A DNA stretch of 64,000 nucleotides from Solibacteraceae bacterium. GTDB lineage: Bacteria; Acidobacteriota; Terriglobia; Bryobacterales; Bryobacteraceae. The notes below the pieces were generated by a model that was not told the origin of the DNA, did not search any database, and was given only the letters and a program-made list of their open reading frames with translations. Every line of letters starts with the position of its first letter. The stretch's first letter is position 1. Location of the stretch: positions 1 to 64,000 of the forward strand of contig JALSRK010000027.1 of the NCBI GenBank assembly GCA_026984795.1, written 5' to 3'. The translations under genes and the position numbers were made by a program. Shown in pieces: positions 8,371 to 17,509 of this stretch.

Positions 8371-11300
8371 ATGAGAAAACCGATTAGTTTCCTCACCGCT
8401 GCTCTCATTGTTGGCCTCCTGGCTATCGGACCCGCTTCGGCGCAGTTCCGTAGCGGGATCAGCGGCACCGTGATGGACCCGAACGGCGCCGTCGTTCCAG
8501 GGGCTGAGGTTACGGTGACCAACGTCCAGACGGGCGTCGAGGCCACCGCGACCACGAACGAGAGCGGTCTCTATTCCTTCCCCAACCTCGTAACGGGCAC
8601 CTACGACCTGAAGGTCACGGCGCCCGGTTTCCGGACCTACGATCAGAAGGGGATCACGCTAACTCTGAACCAGTTCGTGCGCGTTGACGTGAAGTTGGAG
8701 CTGGGCACGGTGGAACAGGCGATCGAGGTCGTCGCCAACGCCTCGCCCCTGAACTTCGACAACGCCACCCGGCAGGAAGGCGTCTCTCCGGAGGTCATCA
8801 ACGACTTGCCGCTCATCGTCAGCGGCTCGCCGCGCAACTCGGCTCAGTTCGCCGTTTTGCTGCCGGGAGTTACGACAGGCGGAAGCAACAACGCGTTCGA
8901 CGCGCGCATCAACGGGGGACTTCAGTCCGGCGACGAAGCCATCATGGACGGCGTCAGCATGCAGCAGGGCACGATGAGCCAGAGCGGGATGATCTCGTTC
9001 TGGGACTTCCGCATGACGCCCGACATGATCAGTGAGTTCAAAGTCCTCACCGCCAACTACGAGCCGCAATACGGCTCCACCACGTCGGCCAACATCATGG
9101 TTACCACCAAGTCGGGCACCAACGAGTTTCACGGCGGGGTCTACGAGTACTTCCGTAACACCGCCCTCAACGCCCGCCAATTCGGCGCCGACAAGAGACC
9201 CAAGGACATCGAGCACGATTTCGGCGGCTTCATCGGCGGTCCCGTGAAGCTGCCCGGCGTCTGGTCCTCTAAATTCCGGACCTACTTCTACACGAACATC
9301 GAGAAGTTCTACATCCGGGGCGGCGTCAGCCGGCCGACGTTGTCGATCCCGTCGATGAAGGAGCGCAACGGCGACTTCACTGATTGGCTGGATGCCGACG
9401 GCAAGATCATTCCCGTCTACGACCCGGCCACCACCCGCTTTGTGGACGGCAAGATCGTGCGCGATCCGTTCCCGGGCAACATCATCCCGCACGCCCGGTT
9501 CGCGAACTCGCTGGCGCTCGAGTGGTTCAAGTTCCTGCCTCAACCAACCAATGACCAGCCGCTCAACAACTACCTCGTCCCCGAGCCCGTGCCCGACACG
9601 ATCCTCGGCGACGCCTTGCACTGGCTGGTGAAGATCGACGAGTATGTGGGCAACAACGATCACATCGCGGCTACCATCTGGCGCCAGAAAACCCCGCCGA
9701 AGTTCGCCACCACGCTGCCCATCCAGATCGCCAACGAGACCTTCTCGGATCCGCAGAACTCTTGGGTGGACCGCCTGAACTGGGACCACACCTTCTCGCC
9801 GACGCTACTCAACCACTTCGCCTTCGGCTACTTGAACCGGAATGAAGGCTATGGCTCCGTCAATGCCAAGTACGTCAACGAACTGCCCCGGATCCCCGGC
9901 GTCGCCAACAATAAGAACTACCCGCCGGTGATCGCCTTCAGCGATGGGTTCGAGCAATTCGGCCAGTCCGCCGGCATCAACACCGGCAACGTCACCACCC
10001 GTCCCGCCTACGTCGCCAACGACATGATGACGTGGGTCAAAGGCAACCACACGATCAAGTTCGGCGGCGAATACCGCAACATCGGGCAGAACTTCCACGA
10101 CAACGGCAACGAGTCCGGCACGTTTGGGTTTGACCGCGGGCCGACCTCGCTTCGCGGCGTCAACAGCGGCAACCCGGTGGCCGGCTTCCTGCTGGAGCAG
10201 GTCTCCTGGGCCAGCTCTACCTTCCGCACTGTCGGCGCCTGGTATGCACGGGCTGACGCCTTTGTCGCCCACATTGGCGATACCTGGAAGCTCACGCGCA
10301 AGCTCACCGTCAATTACGGCGTGCGGTGGGACATGTACCGCCCGACAGCGGAGAAGTATGACCGGTTGTCTTTCCTCGATCCCTTCAGCCCGAACCCCTC
10401 CGCCGGCAACCGCCCGGGACGGCTGGCGTTCGCCGGTAACAAGTGGGGCCCGGCGAGCTTCGGCAGGAGGCGGCCGGAAAAGACCTTCAAGAAAGGCTTC
10501 GCTCCGCGGCTGGGCATCGCTTACGCGTTGAACGACCGCACCGTCATCCGGGCCGGCTACGGGATCTTCTTCACCCAGGCCTTCTACCCGAACTGGAACG
10601 GCGGAACGAACCTCGACGGCTTCAATGCTGACGTGTCGTTCTCCAGCACCCAGGGCGGGCTGGTTCCGGCCTTCATCCTCAGTGAGGGCTTCCCGCAGAA
10701 CTTCACCCCTCCGCCGTTCATCGACCCCGGCTTCCGGAACGGCCGCAGCACGATGTACCGGCCGTTCGACGCCAATACCCGTTCCTACTCGCAGCAGTGG
10801 AACCTGACCATCGAGCGCCAGGTCGGCCAGGACACCCTCATCAGCCTCGCTTACGTCGCCAACAAGGGTACCCGGCTGCCGTCCCAGCTCGATCCGATCA
10901 ACGCGCTCCATCCGAAGTACCTCTCGATGGGCGATGCTCTCTTCGACGAGTTCGAGCCGGGCCAGACCGAACTGCACGGCGTGCCGGCTCCGTACGAAGG
11001 CTGGGCGCAGCAGTTGCTCGATGCCGGCTGCGGACCCTCGGTGGCGCAAGCCTTGCTGCCTTACCCGCAGTACTGCGGCAGCCTGACAGGGCTGAACGAG
11101 AACCATGGCAGCTCGACCTACCACTCTTTCCAGGCCAAGGTCGAGAAACGGTTCTCGCGAGGCTTCTACCTGTTGGCCGCCTACACCGTGTCTAAACTGA
11201 TCACCGACACCGGCCACGTCGATCCCGAAGCTCTGACGTGGAACAGCGTCATCGGAGTGATTTCCCCGTACGAGCGCAAACGCAACAAGGCACTCGCTTA

Positions 11301-11895
11301 TGACGACGTGCCGCAGGTGCTCAACGTGACCTTCATCTACGAGCTGCCCTTCGGCAGAGGCAAACGCTACCTCTCCGGCAGCCGGGCGGCGGATCTGGCT
11401 CTCGGCGGTTGGTCGGTCGCCTTCATCGGCCGCGCTTCCTCCGGGCTGCCCCTTTACTTCCGCTCCGGCTTCTGCAACGTGCCCGGACAGTTCCGCGCCG
11501 GTTGCATCCCAGCCTCGAAGGGGAACATCTTTACCACGAGCAAGGACAAGTTCGACCCTGGAGGCGGTCAGCCCCTGTTCAACAAGAGCGCTTTCGAACC
11601 CGTCGATTCGTTCAACTTCTATTGGGGCGCTGGACCGCGCATCAGCAATTTCCGGGGCTACGGCTACAAGAACGTCGACATCGCCGTCTACAAGGACTTC
11701 CACATCCGCGAAGGAATGAAGTTCCAGATACGCGGCGAGTTCTTCAACGCGTTCAACTTGCACTCCTTCGCCGCGGCCGGCGAGTGGGGGGACCAGGCGT
11801 TTACGACGGACCTCTCCAGTCCCGATTTTGGATTGTGGAACGGCGCGGTGACGGCCCCGAGAAACATTCAGCTCGGGGCCAGGTTCGAATTCTAG
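8371..11895 (+). CDS. Oar-like TonB-dependent receptor (1174 aa)
   Basis: This is an outer-membrane receptor of the acidobacterial Oar/SusC-like type, expected to import a large substrate with TonB energy. A signal peptide (residues 1-25, ending ASAQ) is followed by a carboxypeptidase-regulatory-like domain (about 28-110, ISGTVMDPNG...GTYDLKV), a plug-like region and a long barrel ending in Phe (LGARFEF), as expected for BAM substrates. The late motif RGEFFNAFNLHSF is typical of the family. The frame is open 401 codons further upstream, but that part is antisense to the TPR gene; the ATG at 8371 has AGGGAG upstream and a signal peptide. The substrate is unknown; downstream VWFA and GH4 genes suggest glycoside or polymer uptake. 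Confidence 0.9.
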   Translation: MRKPISFLTAALIVGLLAIGPASAQFRSGISGTVMDPNGAVVPGAEVTVTNVQTGVEATATTNESGLYSFPNLVTGTYDLKVTAPGFRTYDQKGITLTLNQFVRVDVKLELGTVEQAIEVVANASPLNFDNATRQEGVSPEVINDLPLIVSGSPRNSAQFAVLLPGVTTGGSNNAFDARINGGLQSGDEAIMDGVSMQQGTMSQSGMISFWDFRMTPDMISEFKVLTANYEPQYGSTTSANIMVTTKSGTNEFHGGVYEYFRNTALNARQFGADKRPKDIEHDFGGFIGGPVKLPGVWSSKFRTYFYTNIEKFYIRGGVSRPTLSIPSMKERNGDFTDWLDADGKIIPVYDPATTRFVDGKIVRDPFPGNIIPHARFANSLALEWFKFLPQPTNDQPLNNYLVPEPVPDTILGDALHWLVKIDEYVGNNDHIAATIWRQKTPPKFATTLPIQIANETFSDPQNSWVDRLNWDHTFSPTLLNHFAFGYLNRNEGYGSVNAKYVNELPRIPGVANNKNYPPVIAFSDGFEQFGQSAGINTGNVTTRPAYVANDMMTWVKGNHTIKFGGEYRNIGQNFHDNGNESGTFGFDRGPTSLRGVNSGNPVAGFLLEQVSWASSTFRTVGAWYARADAFVAHIGDTWKLTRKLTVNYGVRWDMYRPTAEKYDRLSFLDPFSPNPSAGNRPGRLAFAGNKWGPASFGRRRPEKTFKKGFAPRLGIAYALNDRTVIRAGYGIFFTQAFYPNWNGGTNLDGFNADVSFSSTQGGLVPAFILSEGFPQNFTPPPFIDPGFRNGRSTMYRPFDANTRSYSQQWNLTIERQVGQDTLISLAYVANKGTRLPSQLDPINALHPKYLSMGDALFDEFEPGQTELHGVPAPYEGWAQQLLDAGCGPSVAQALLPYPQYCGSLTGLNENHGSSTYHSFQAKVEKRFSRGFYLLAAYTVSKLITDTGHVDPEALTWNSVIGVISPYERKRNKALAYDDVPQVLNVTFIYELPFGRGKRYLSGSRAADLALGGWSVAFIGRASSGLPLYFRSGFCNVPGQFRAGCIPASKGNIFTTSKDKFDPGGGQPLFNKSAFEPVDSFNFYWGAGPRISNFRGYGYKNVDIAVYKDFHIREGMKFQIRGEFFNAFNLHSFAAAGEWGDQAFTTDLSSPDFGLWNGAVTAPRNIQLGARFEF

Positions 11896-11983
11896 CCCCT
11901 GTGTCAACTTGTTGACCACCGGCCCGTCCCCGGCGGGGACGGGCCGGTGGCTTCTCTTGTCGCTTGCCGAACGCCAGTACGCA

Positions 11984-13621
11984 ATGAGCGTGGGCCCTAT
12001 CCGCCGGTTTTCCACCGCGGCCCTTTCCGCCGCTCTCGCGCCCGTGGTCCTGTCTGCCATCGCCCGATGCGGGCAGCAGACGCCCGTTCTGAAAGTCACG
12101 ACCCGACTCATCCAGGTCCACGTCACTGCCCGGGATTCCCACGGCCAACCGGTGGCTGATCTCGAACGTGGCGACTTCACCCTTTTGGATGAAGGGCGTC
12201 CTCAACCCATCACGTTTTTCGCCGCCGAGAGAGCCCAGACGCCGGACTCCACAACGCTTCCGCCCCTGCCACCCAACACGTTCTCCAACCGGCTGGAAAA
12301 GCTTGCCGGCGCCACGTCGGTCACGGCGATTCTGTTCGATGGACTTAATACGCCGATGACGGACCAGGCGTACGCCCGCCGGCAGATCGTCCGGTTTCTG
12401 GAAGAACTCCCTCCCAACCAGAAGGTGGCGCTCTATGCGCTCGGCCGCGGCCTGGTGGTGCTGCAGGACTTCACCAGCGACAGCCACGCCCTTATCGAAG
12501 CTCTGAAGACGTATCAGGGCGAGCTCTCGCCGGAGAAGGAAACTGCTGTCGACCGCGCCGCGCCTCCCGAGGTCGTCCGGTTCCACGGGTGGCTCGAAGA
12601 ATTGAAACTGAACCTGATCGAACACTACAAGCGCGACCGGGCTCTGCGCACCATCCGCTCCCTCGTCGCCATCGCCAACCACCTCGAACGGGTACCGGGG
12701 CGCAAGAACCTGATCTGGGTTTCCGGGAGCTTCCCGGTCTGGATCAGCCGGGACTCCGTGCCTCTGCCGAACAAGCCCCAACCGGGCCCGCAGCGGTTCC
12801 GCCCCGAGGTCGAGCGCGCCGCCCGCGCCTTGAACAACGCCAACCTCGCCGTCTACCCGGTGGACGCTCGCGGCCTGATGGCGCCGGCCGAGTACAGCCC
12901 GGAACGCAGCTCGATCTCGCGGGACTCGAAGCTGTCGGACTGGTCGGGGTTTCAAACCATGGAGATCCTCGCCGATCGGACCGGCGGTGCGGCGTTCTTC
13001 AATACCAACGACCTTACCCGGGCGCTGCACGAGGCGCTCGAAGATTCCCGGATCACTTATGTGCTCGGCTACGCTCCCTCGCACGACAGTTGGGACGGCC
13101 GTTTCCGGGAGATCAAAGTCCGGGTGAATCGCCCCGGGGTCCGTCTCCGTTACCGCCACGGCTACTTCGCTCAGCCCGAGGAGCCGTCCGAGGAATGGTA
13201 CCGTAGCGCCGTGCTGGGCGCCGCGATGTGGAGTCCTGTAGACGCCACGGGCCTCGGGCTTACCGTTCGCGTTGCTCCACGGTCGAAAAGGTCCTGGGAC
13301 CTGGAACTGAGCCTCGACCCCCGCAATGTGAGCCTGCTTCCCGGCCAGGGCTTCTGGACCGGGAAACTCGACGTCTGGCTCGTGCAGTTGGGACGCGCCG
13401 ACAAGCTCCTCGACGCCGTCTCCCACATCGCCGATCTGCGTCTCAACGACCCCGTTTTCGCCTCGGTGATGCGCGCCAACAAGCTCGTCTTGATGGAGCG
13501 GCTAGAGCTGAAACGGCGCACGGAACTCGTCCGCGTGCTGGTCCGCGACGTCGGCTCCGGCACGCTCGGCTCGGTGAGCATCCCGGTAGACCGGGTGCGC
13601 ACCGGCGACGGTAGCGATTGA
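11984..13621 (+). CDS. VWFA-related acidobacterial domain protein (545 aa)
   Basis: This resembles the VWFA-related Acidobacterial domain family. A signal peptide (about residues 1-30) is followed by a region (FKVTTRLIQVHVTARDSHGQPV-type beta domain, then FDGLNTPMTDQ and a VWA-like Rossmann section with ALGRGLVVLQDFT) that covers about residues 35-390, and a beta-rich C-terminus. The canonical MIDAS DxSxS motif is not obvious (FDGLNT at its place), so metal-dependent adhesion is uncertain. The frame opens at 11909, but the ATG at 11984 begins a signal peptide. It follows the TonB receptor by 88 bases and may share its transcript. Role inferred: surface or periplasmic protein interaction. Confidence 0.75.
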   Translation: MSVGPIRRFSTAALSAALAPVVLSAIARCGQQTPVLKVTTRLIQVHVTARDSHGQPVADLERGDFTLLDEGRPQPITFFAAERAQTPDSTTLPPLPPNTFSNRLEKLAGATSVTAILFDGLNTPMTDQAYARRQIVRFLEELPPNQKVALYALGRGLVVLQDFTSDSHALIEALKTYQGELSPEKETAVDRAAPPEVVRFHGWLEELKLNLIEHYKRDRALRTIRSLVAIANHLERVPGRKNLIWVSGSFPVWISRDSVPLPNKPQPGPQRFRPEVERAARALNNANLAVYPVDARGLMAPAEYSPERSSISRDSKLSDWSGFQTMEILADRTGGAAFFNTNDLTRALHEALEDSRITYVLGYAPSHDSWDGRFREIKVRVNRPGVRLRYRHGYFAQPEEPSEEWYRSAVLGAAMWSPVDATGLGLTVRVAPRSKRSWDLELSLDPRNVSLLPGQGFWTGKLDVWLVQLGRADKLLDAVSHIADLRLNDPVFASVMRANKLVLMERLELKRRTELVRVLVRDVGSGTLGSVSIPVDRVRTGDGSD

Positions 13622-13692
13622 CCGCGCCGCCTTCCCGCGCCGCCTGCGGTGGCGCACGGCGCACCGGCTGGAGAAAGGAGAGAACGGAAGCG

Positions 13693-15153
13693 ATGATTAC
13701 CCGCAGGCAGTTGTTCGCAATGGGCGCTGCGGCGGCCGCCGGCTCGCGGGCCGCAGGCGCCTCCGCAACCAGAACGCAGAAAGCCGCCGGGCCGGCCAAA
13801 CGGAAGATGGTGCTCATCGGCGCCGGCAGCGCCATGTTCACTCAAGGCATCGTCATCGACTGGATCCACCGGCGCTATCCGGAAGACTGGGAGATCGCCC
13901 TGGTCGATATCAATCCCGTCATCCTCGAGGCCACTGAGAAGCTGGTCCGGCGCTACATGCTTTCGGCCGAGAAGCCGGCCAGGATCACCGCCGCGGTGGA
14001 CCGCCGGGACGTGCTCGCCGGCGCCGACGTCGTCATCTGCACCATCGGCGTCGGCAGCCGCCGCGCCTGGGAACAGGACGTCTTCATCCCCCGCAAGTTC
14101 GGCATCTACCAGCCCGTGGGCGACTCGGTCATGCCCGGCGGCGTCTCCCGGGCGCTCCGCATGATCCCGCCTATGCTCGACATCGCCCGCGACGTCGAGC
14201 GCATGTGCCCGGACGCCGTCTTCATCAACTACTCCAACCCGATGACCGCCGTCACCCGCGCCCTGCGCCGCGAGACCTCCGTCCCCGCCATCGGCCTCTG
14301 CATGGGCACCGAGGAAGGTATCCAGTACCTGGCCCGGATCGCCGGCGTCGAGCGCAAGCGCGTTACCGCCCGCTGGGTCGGCGTCAACCACCTCACCTGG
14401 ATCACCGACTTCCGCGTGGACGGTGAGGACTGGTGGCCGCGCATCCGCGAGAAGGTCGCCCGCCTGCGCCGCAACGGCATCGACCGCGCCAGTTGGGCCG
14501 GCCCCTTCGGCAATCCGAAGGATCCCAACAAGCTCTCCTATCCGTTCAGTTGGGAACTCTTCGACGAATTCGGCGCCTTTCCGGCTCCGATGGACCGCCA
14601 CGTCACCGAGTTCTTTCCCGACCGCTTCCGCACCGGCGCCTACTACGGCTCGAAACTCGGGGTGGACGCCTATTCGTTCGAGAAGACCATCGAGGTCGGC
14701 GACAAGATCTACGACGAGACCATCAGCCTCGCCAAAGGCGAGGGTCCCATTCCCAAGGAGCGCCTCGAGGCCACCGCGGGCGAGCACGTCCAGGCCCTCG
14801 ACATCCTCGACAGCTTCTGGCAAGACCGCCGCCGCTGGTATTCCGCCAACCTGCCGAACCGGGGCGCCGTGGGCAACCTGCCGCAGGATACGGTGCTCGA
14901 ACTGCCGGCCATCGCCGCCAAAGAAGGGATGATCTTCCCGCCCTGGGGCGACGCTCCCGCGCCGATTGCCGCCATCCTGCTGCGCCGCCTGGCCGCCGTA
15001 GAAGCCACGGTGGAGGCCGCCGTCACGGGAAACCGTAAGATCTTCGTCGAGGCCCTGATCCTCGACGGCGGCGTCGCCGACCACGCCACCGCCGAGAAAT
15101 TGGCCGACGCCCTGCTGAAAGCCCAGGCCCAGTACTTGCCGCAGTTCAGTTGA
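13693..15153 (+). CDS. Tat-signal family 4 glycoside hydrolase (486 aa)
   Basis: This is an NAD- and metal-dependent GH4-type glycosidase, related to alpha-galactosidase/6-phospho-glycosidases. After a Tat-type signal (TRRQLF, residues about 3-30) comes the Rossmann start IGAGSAMFTQ, the acidic VDIN after beta-2, SNPM, then CMGTEEG and GVNHLTW, whose Cys and His match the metal ligands of GH4. The frame opens earlier with TTG at 13618, but the ATG at 13693 follows GAAAGGAG and begins the Tat signal. Exporting an NAD-binding enzyme requires folding with cofactor in the cytoplasm, consistent with Tat. Substrate specificity (alpha-galactoside is likely from the neighbouring GH36) is inference. 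Confidence 0.8.
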   Translation: MITRRQLFAMGAAAAAGSRAAGASATRTQKAAGPAKRKMVLIGAGSAMFTQGIVIDWIHRRYPEDWEIALVDINPVILEATEKLVRRYMLSAEKPARITAAVDRRDVLAGADVVICTIGVGSRRAWEQDVFIPRKFGIYQPVGDSVMPGGVSRALRMIPPMLDIARDVERMCPDAVFINYSNPMTAVTRALRRETSVPAIGLCMGTEEGIQYLARIAGVERKRVTARWVGVNHLTWITDFRVDGEDWWPRIREKVARLRRNGIDRASWAGPFGNPKDPNKLSYPFSWELFDEFGAFPAPMDRHVTEFFPDRFRTGAYYGSKLGVDAYSFEKTIEVGDKIYDETISLAKGEGPIPKERLEATAGEHVQALDILDSFWQDRRRWYSANLPNRGAVGNLPQDTVLELPAIAAKEGMIFPPWGDAPAPIAAILLRRLAAVEATVEAAVTGNRKIFVEALILDGGVADHATAEKLADALLKAQAQYLPQFS

Positions 15154-15169
15154 GCCGCCGCCCGGGGCC

Positions 15170-17218
15170 TCACTCGGGCGCCGCTTCGAGCAGCAGGTGC
15201 TTCTCGAACTCGACCTCGAGGCGCCCCGCCGGGCCCTCGACCGTGCCGAGCTCCTTGCCCGCTACGTAGTCGGTGATCTTGTAGCTGCGCGCCTCCAGGC
15301 CCCGAAGCTCCACCGGGCCCCGGTAGCGCTCGGCGAAAAAGGCGTAGTAGAGACGCCCGTCCTTTCGGATGGCGTGCGCCTCCGGCCGGTCGAACCCGAT
15401 GTCGTAGAGCTCGCCCAGGTACTCGCCCCGGGAAAGCATCTTCGCCTTGTAGATGTCGATCCAGCGCTTCCACTCGCGCTCTTTGTCCGCCGTCAGCCAG
15501 CGGTCGCGCTCCCCGCCGGAGCCGGGGGGCCAGACGAACTCGGTGCCGACCACGCCCCCCACACCGACGGTCGAGGCGAAGTCCCGGCCTTCGTCGCTCA
15601 GCTCCACGTGGTCGCCGAAGTAGGCGACTCCGTCCCCCATCAGCGCCTTCAGCGTCTTGCCTTTCAGCCGGACCTGCCAGGAGCTCAACGGATCCGAGGC
15701 CACCGCCATGTTCATATGCGGCAGCAGGAAGAACGAGTAGGCCGTTCCGCACGGGCAGATCTCGATCAGCGCGTCCGGCTTCACGCTCACCGCGGCCTCG
15801 TAGATCGCTTTGAAGAAATCCGGCAGCGCTTCTACCGACTCCTCGGGCCGCGCGTGCTTGTGGGCCGGGTTGTAACACGGAGGTACGCCGTTCAAGAACT
15901 GCCCGTCGATCTTCAGCCCGTCGAATCCCCAGTCGCGCAACGCCTTGATCGTGAACCGGCGGGCGTCCTCTACGACGTCCGGATATGCCGGGCACAGGTA
16001 GTAGGCGTCCCACCAGGTGATCTTCCGCCGGGAGCCGTCTTCGTTCAGCAGCAACTGCTCCGGGTGCTTCTCGATGAGATCCGTGCCGGGACCCACCGAC
16101 ATGGGCGCCCACCAGAGCTGCGCTTGGAAGCCCTGGTTGTGCAACCGGTCCGTGAAGCGCCGCATGTCGGCGTCGCCGCGCCGGAACTTCTTCCGGTCGA
16201 TGTACCAGTCGCCCTCGGCCGTCTGCCAGCCGTCGTCGAGCGTCACCCATCGGAAGCCGAGCTCTTTCACTTTCGGCAGCGCGCCCAGGATCTGCGGCAG
16301 GCGGAAGTTGCGGCGATAGCCCCAGGCGCACCAGATGGGCTCGAAGGCGTCGTCCGGGGCCTCGTGGAAGCGGACGCCCTGGGCCATCATCACCCGGCGG
16401 TAGTCCCGCAACGCCTGGAAGTAGTCGCCCTGGTGGACGGCGGCGAACGTCCGGAAGGTCTCCAGGCTCTCGCCGGGTGAGAGCTGCATCTCTTTTTCGT
16501 ATTCCACGGCGACCGTCGCCCCGCCGGCGTCCGGCATCGCCACCGGCAGGGAGACCAGCTTCGGAACCATCTCCACGTGACCGACGGCCAGGCCGGCGTC
16601 CCGCCGCCAGACGTCCACCACCGGGGTGCCGCCGCCGTAGTCGGTCGCCGTCATGCCTTGATAGTTCCGCTGCGAGAAACCGGGCTCGAGCGGCACGACC
16701 CAGTCCCGGCGATCCTCGTAGGTACCGCCCTGGAAGGACCAGAAGGCCGGCTCGCCCCCGCTAGGAGCAGCGTCGATCCGGTAGGCGTGGCTCTTCCACC
16801 CGCCCACCGCCACCGGCTCGTTGCCCGTGTTCGTATACCTCACCCGGAACAGCGCCAACCGCGGGAACGCTTCATAGAGATCCACCGTCACCGTCTTCCG
16901 CAGCCCGTCCGCCTCCCCGGTGATCACGTAGCGCCGCCCGGCGCCGATCCCGTCCCGGAACTCCTCCTCGGCTTCCGACGTGAAGCGGAAGTCAGTCACT
17001 TCGCGGCCGGCCACCGTCACCGTCTCCGAGGCGCTGAAGCCGCCGAGGGGAACCGCCTCGTCTCCGAACCGGGCCACTACGCGGCTGTGCAGCACGTCGT
17101 TGAACTCGATCCGGATCGCCTCGGTTTCGACTACGGGGGCACGCCGGCTGCAGGAGCACACTACCGCGGCCAAACCCGCGCCAAGCATCACCCACGTCCG
17201 TGCAAACGCTCTGCTCAT
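15170..17218 (-). CDS. GH36-type alpha-galactosidase, exported, possible lipoprotein (682 aa)
   Basis: This is a melibiase-type alpha-galactosidase that removes terminal alpha-galactose. An N-terminal beta-sandwich region is followed by a TIM barrel with WVTLDDGWQ, the nucleophile motif GLKIDGQF (Asp) and the acid/base motif ASDPLSSWQ (Asp), then a C-terminal beta domain. The N-terminus is a signal with a possible lipobox VCSC, so it may be a lipoprotein. The start is decided by a strong GAGGAGGT (complement 17225-17232): it abuts an upstream ATG at 17224 but lies 6 bases from the ATG at 17218, so I choose 17218. It converges with the GH4 gene 16 bases away and diverges from the second TonB receptor. 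Confidence 0.85.
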   Translation of the reverse strand: MSRAFARTWVMLGAGLAAVVCSCSRRAPVVETEAIRIEFNDVLHSRVVARFGDEAVPLGGFSASETVTVAGREVTDFRFTSEAEEEFRDGIGAGRRYVITGEADGLRKTVTVDLYEAFPRLALFRVRYTNTGNEPVAVGGWKSHAYRIDAAPSGGEPAFWSFQGGTYEDRRDWVVPLEPGFSQRNYQGMTATDYGGGTPVVDVWRRDAGLAVGHVEMVPKLVSLPVAMPDAGGATVAVEYEKEMQLSPGESLETFRTFAAVHQGDYFQALRDYRRVMMAQGVRFHEAPDDAFEPIWCAWGYRRNFRLPQILGALPKVKELGFRWVTLDDGWQTAEGDWYIDRKKFRRGDADMRRFTDRLHNQGFQAQLWWAPMSVGPGTDLIEKHPEQLLLNEDGSRRKITWWDAYYLCPAYPDVVEDARRFTIKALRDWGFDGLKIDGQFLNGVPPCYNPAHKHARPEESVEALPDFFKAIYEAAVSVKPDALIEICPCGTAYSFFLLPHMNMAVASDPLSSWQVRLKGKTLKALMGDGVAYFGDHVELSDEGRDFASTVGVGGVVGTEFVWPPGSGGERDRWLTADKEREWKRWIDIYKAKMLSRGEYLGELYDIGFDRPEAHAIRKDGRLYYAFFAERYRGPVELRGLEARSYKITDYVAGKELGTVEGPAGRLEVEFEKHLLLEAAPE

Positions 17219-17390
17219 TGACATACCTCCTCGGCCGGCTCCCTCGTTCCGCCGCCGACCGTTGACTGTAGCAGACTGCACAGGCCCTCGCCAGCGACGC
17301 TGCTGCTCAATCCGGGACTCTACTGTTCTGAGTGGGACGTAGGCCGGATGAGGAGGGGGCGAACGGATGGAACGGCCCAGAAAAAAGTTC

Positions 17391-17419
17391 TTGACATAGC
17401 TTTGTGATAAAGCTATATT
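17391..17419 (+). promoter_or_regulatory. Consensus promoter overlapped by a perfect inverted repeat (operator candidate)
   Basis: TTGACA (17391-17396), 17 bases, TATATT (17414-17419). A perfect 8-bp inverted repeat, ATAGCTTT-GTGAT-AAAGCTAT (17396-17416), fills the spacer and overlaps both hexamers. A dimer bound here would block RNA polymerase. A marR-type regulator lies immediately after the downstream receptor gene and is the best candidate ligand-responsive repressor; this pairing is inference. Confidence 0.75.
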
Positions 17420-17509
17420 AGCTCCGAGACAACTGTCGAGCGCACCCCGCCGGGCGCCGGCTCTCACAAGAGTGTCACGGAACTCCCGGGGGTGCGCAGG
17501 GAGGTATCG

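Noticed and set aside
9805-12180. Open frame of 791 codons on the minus strand
   Set aside because: Antisense to the TonB receptor and VWFA gene; composition of a shadow frame and no recognisable domain.
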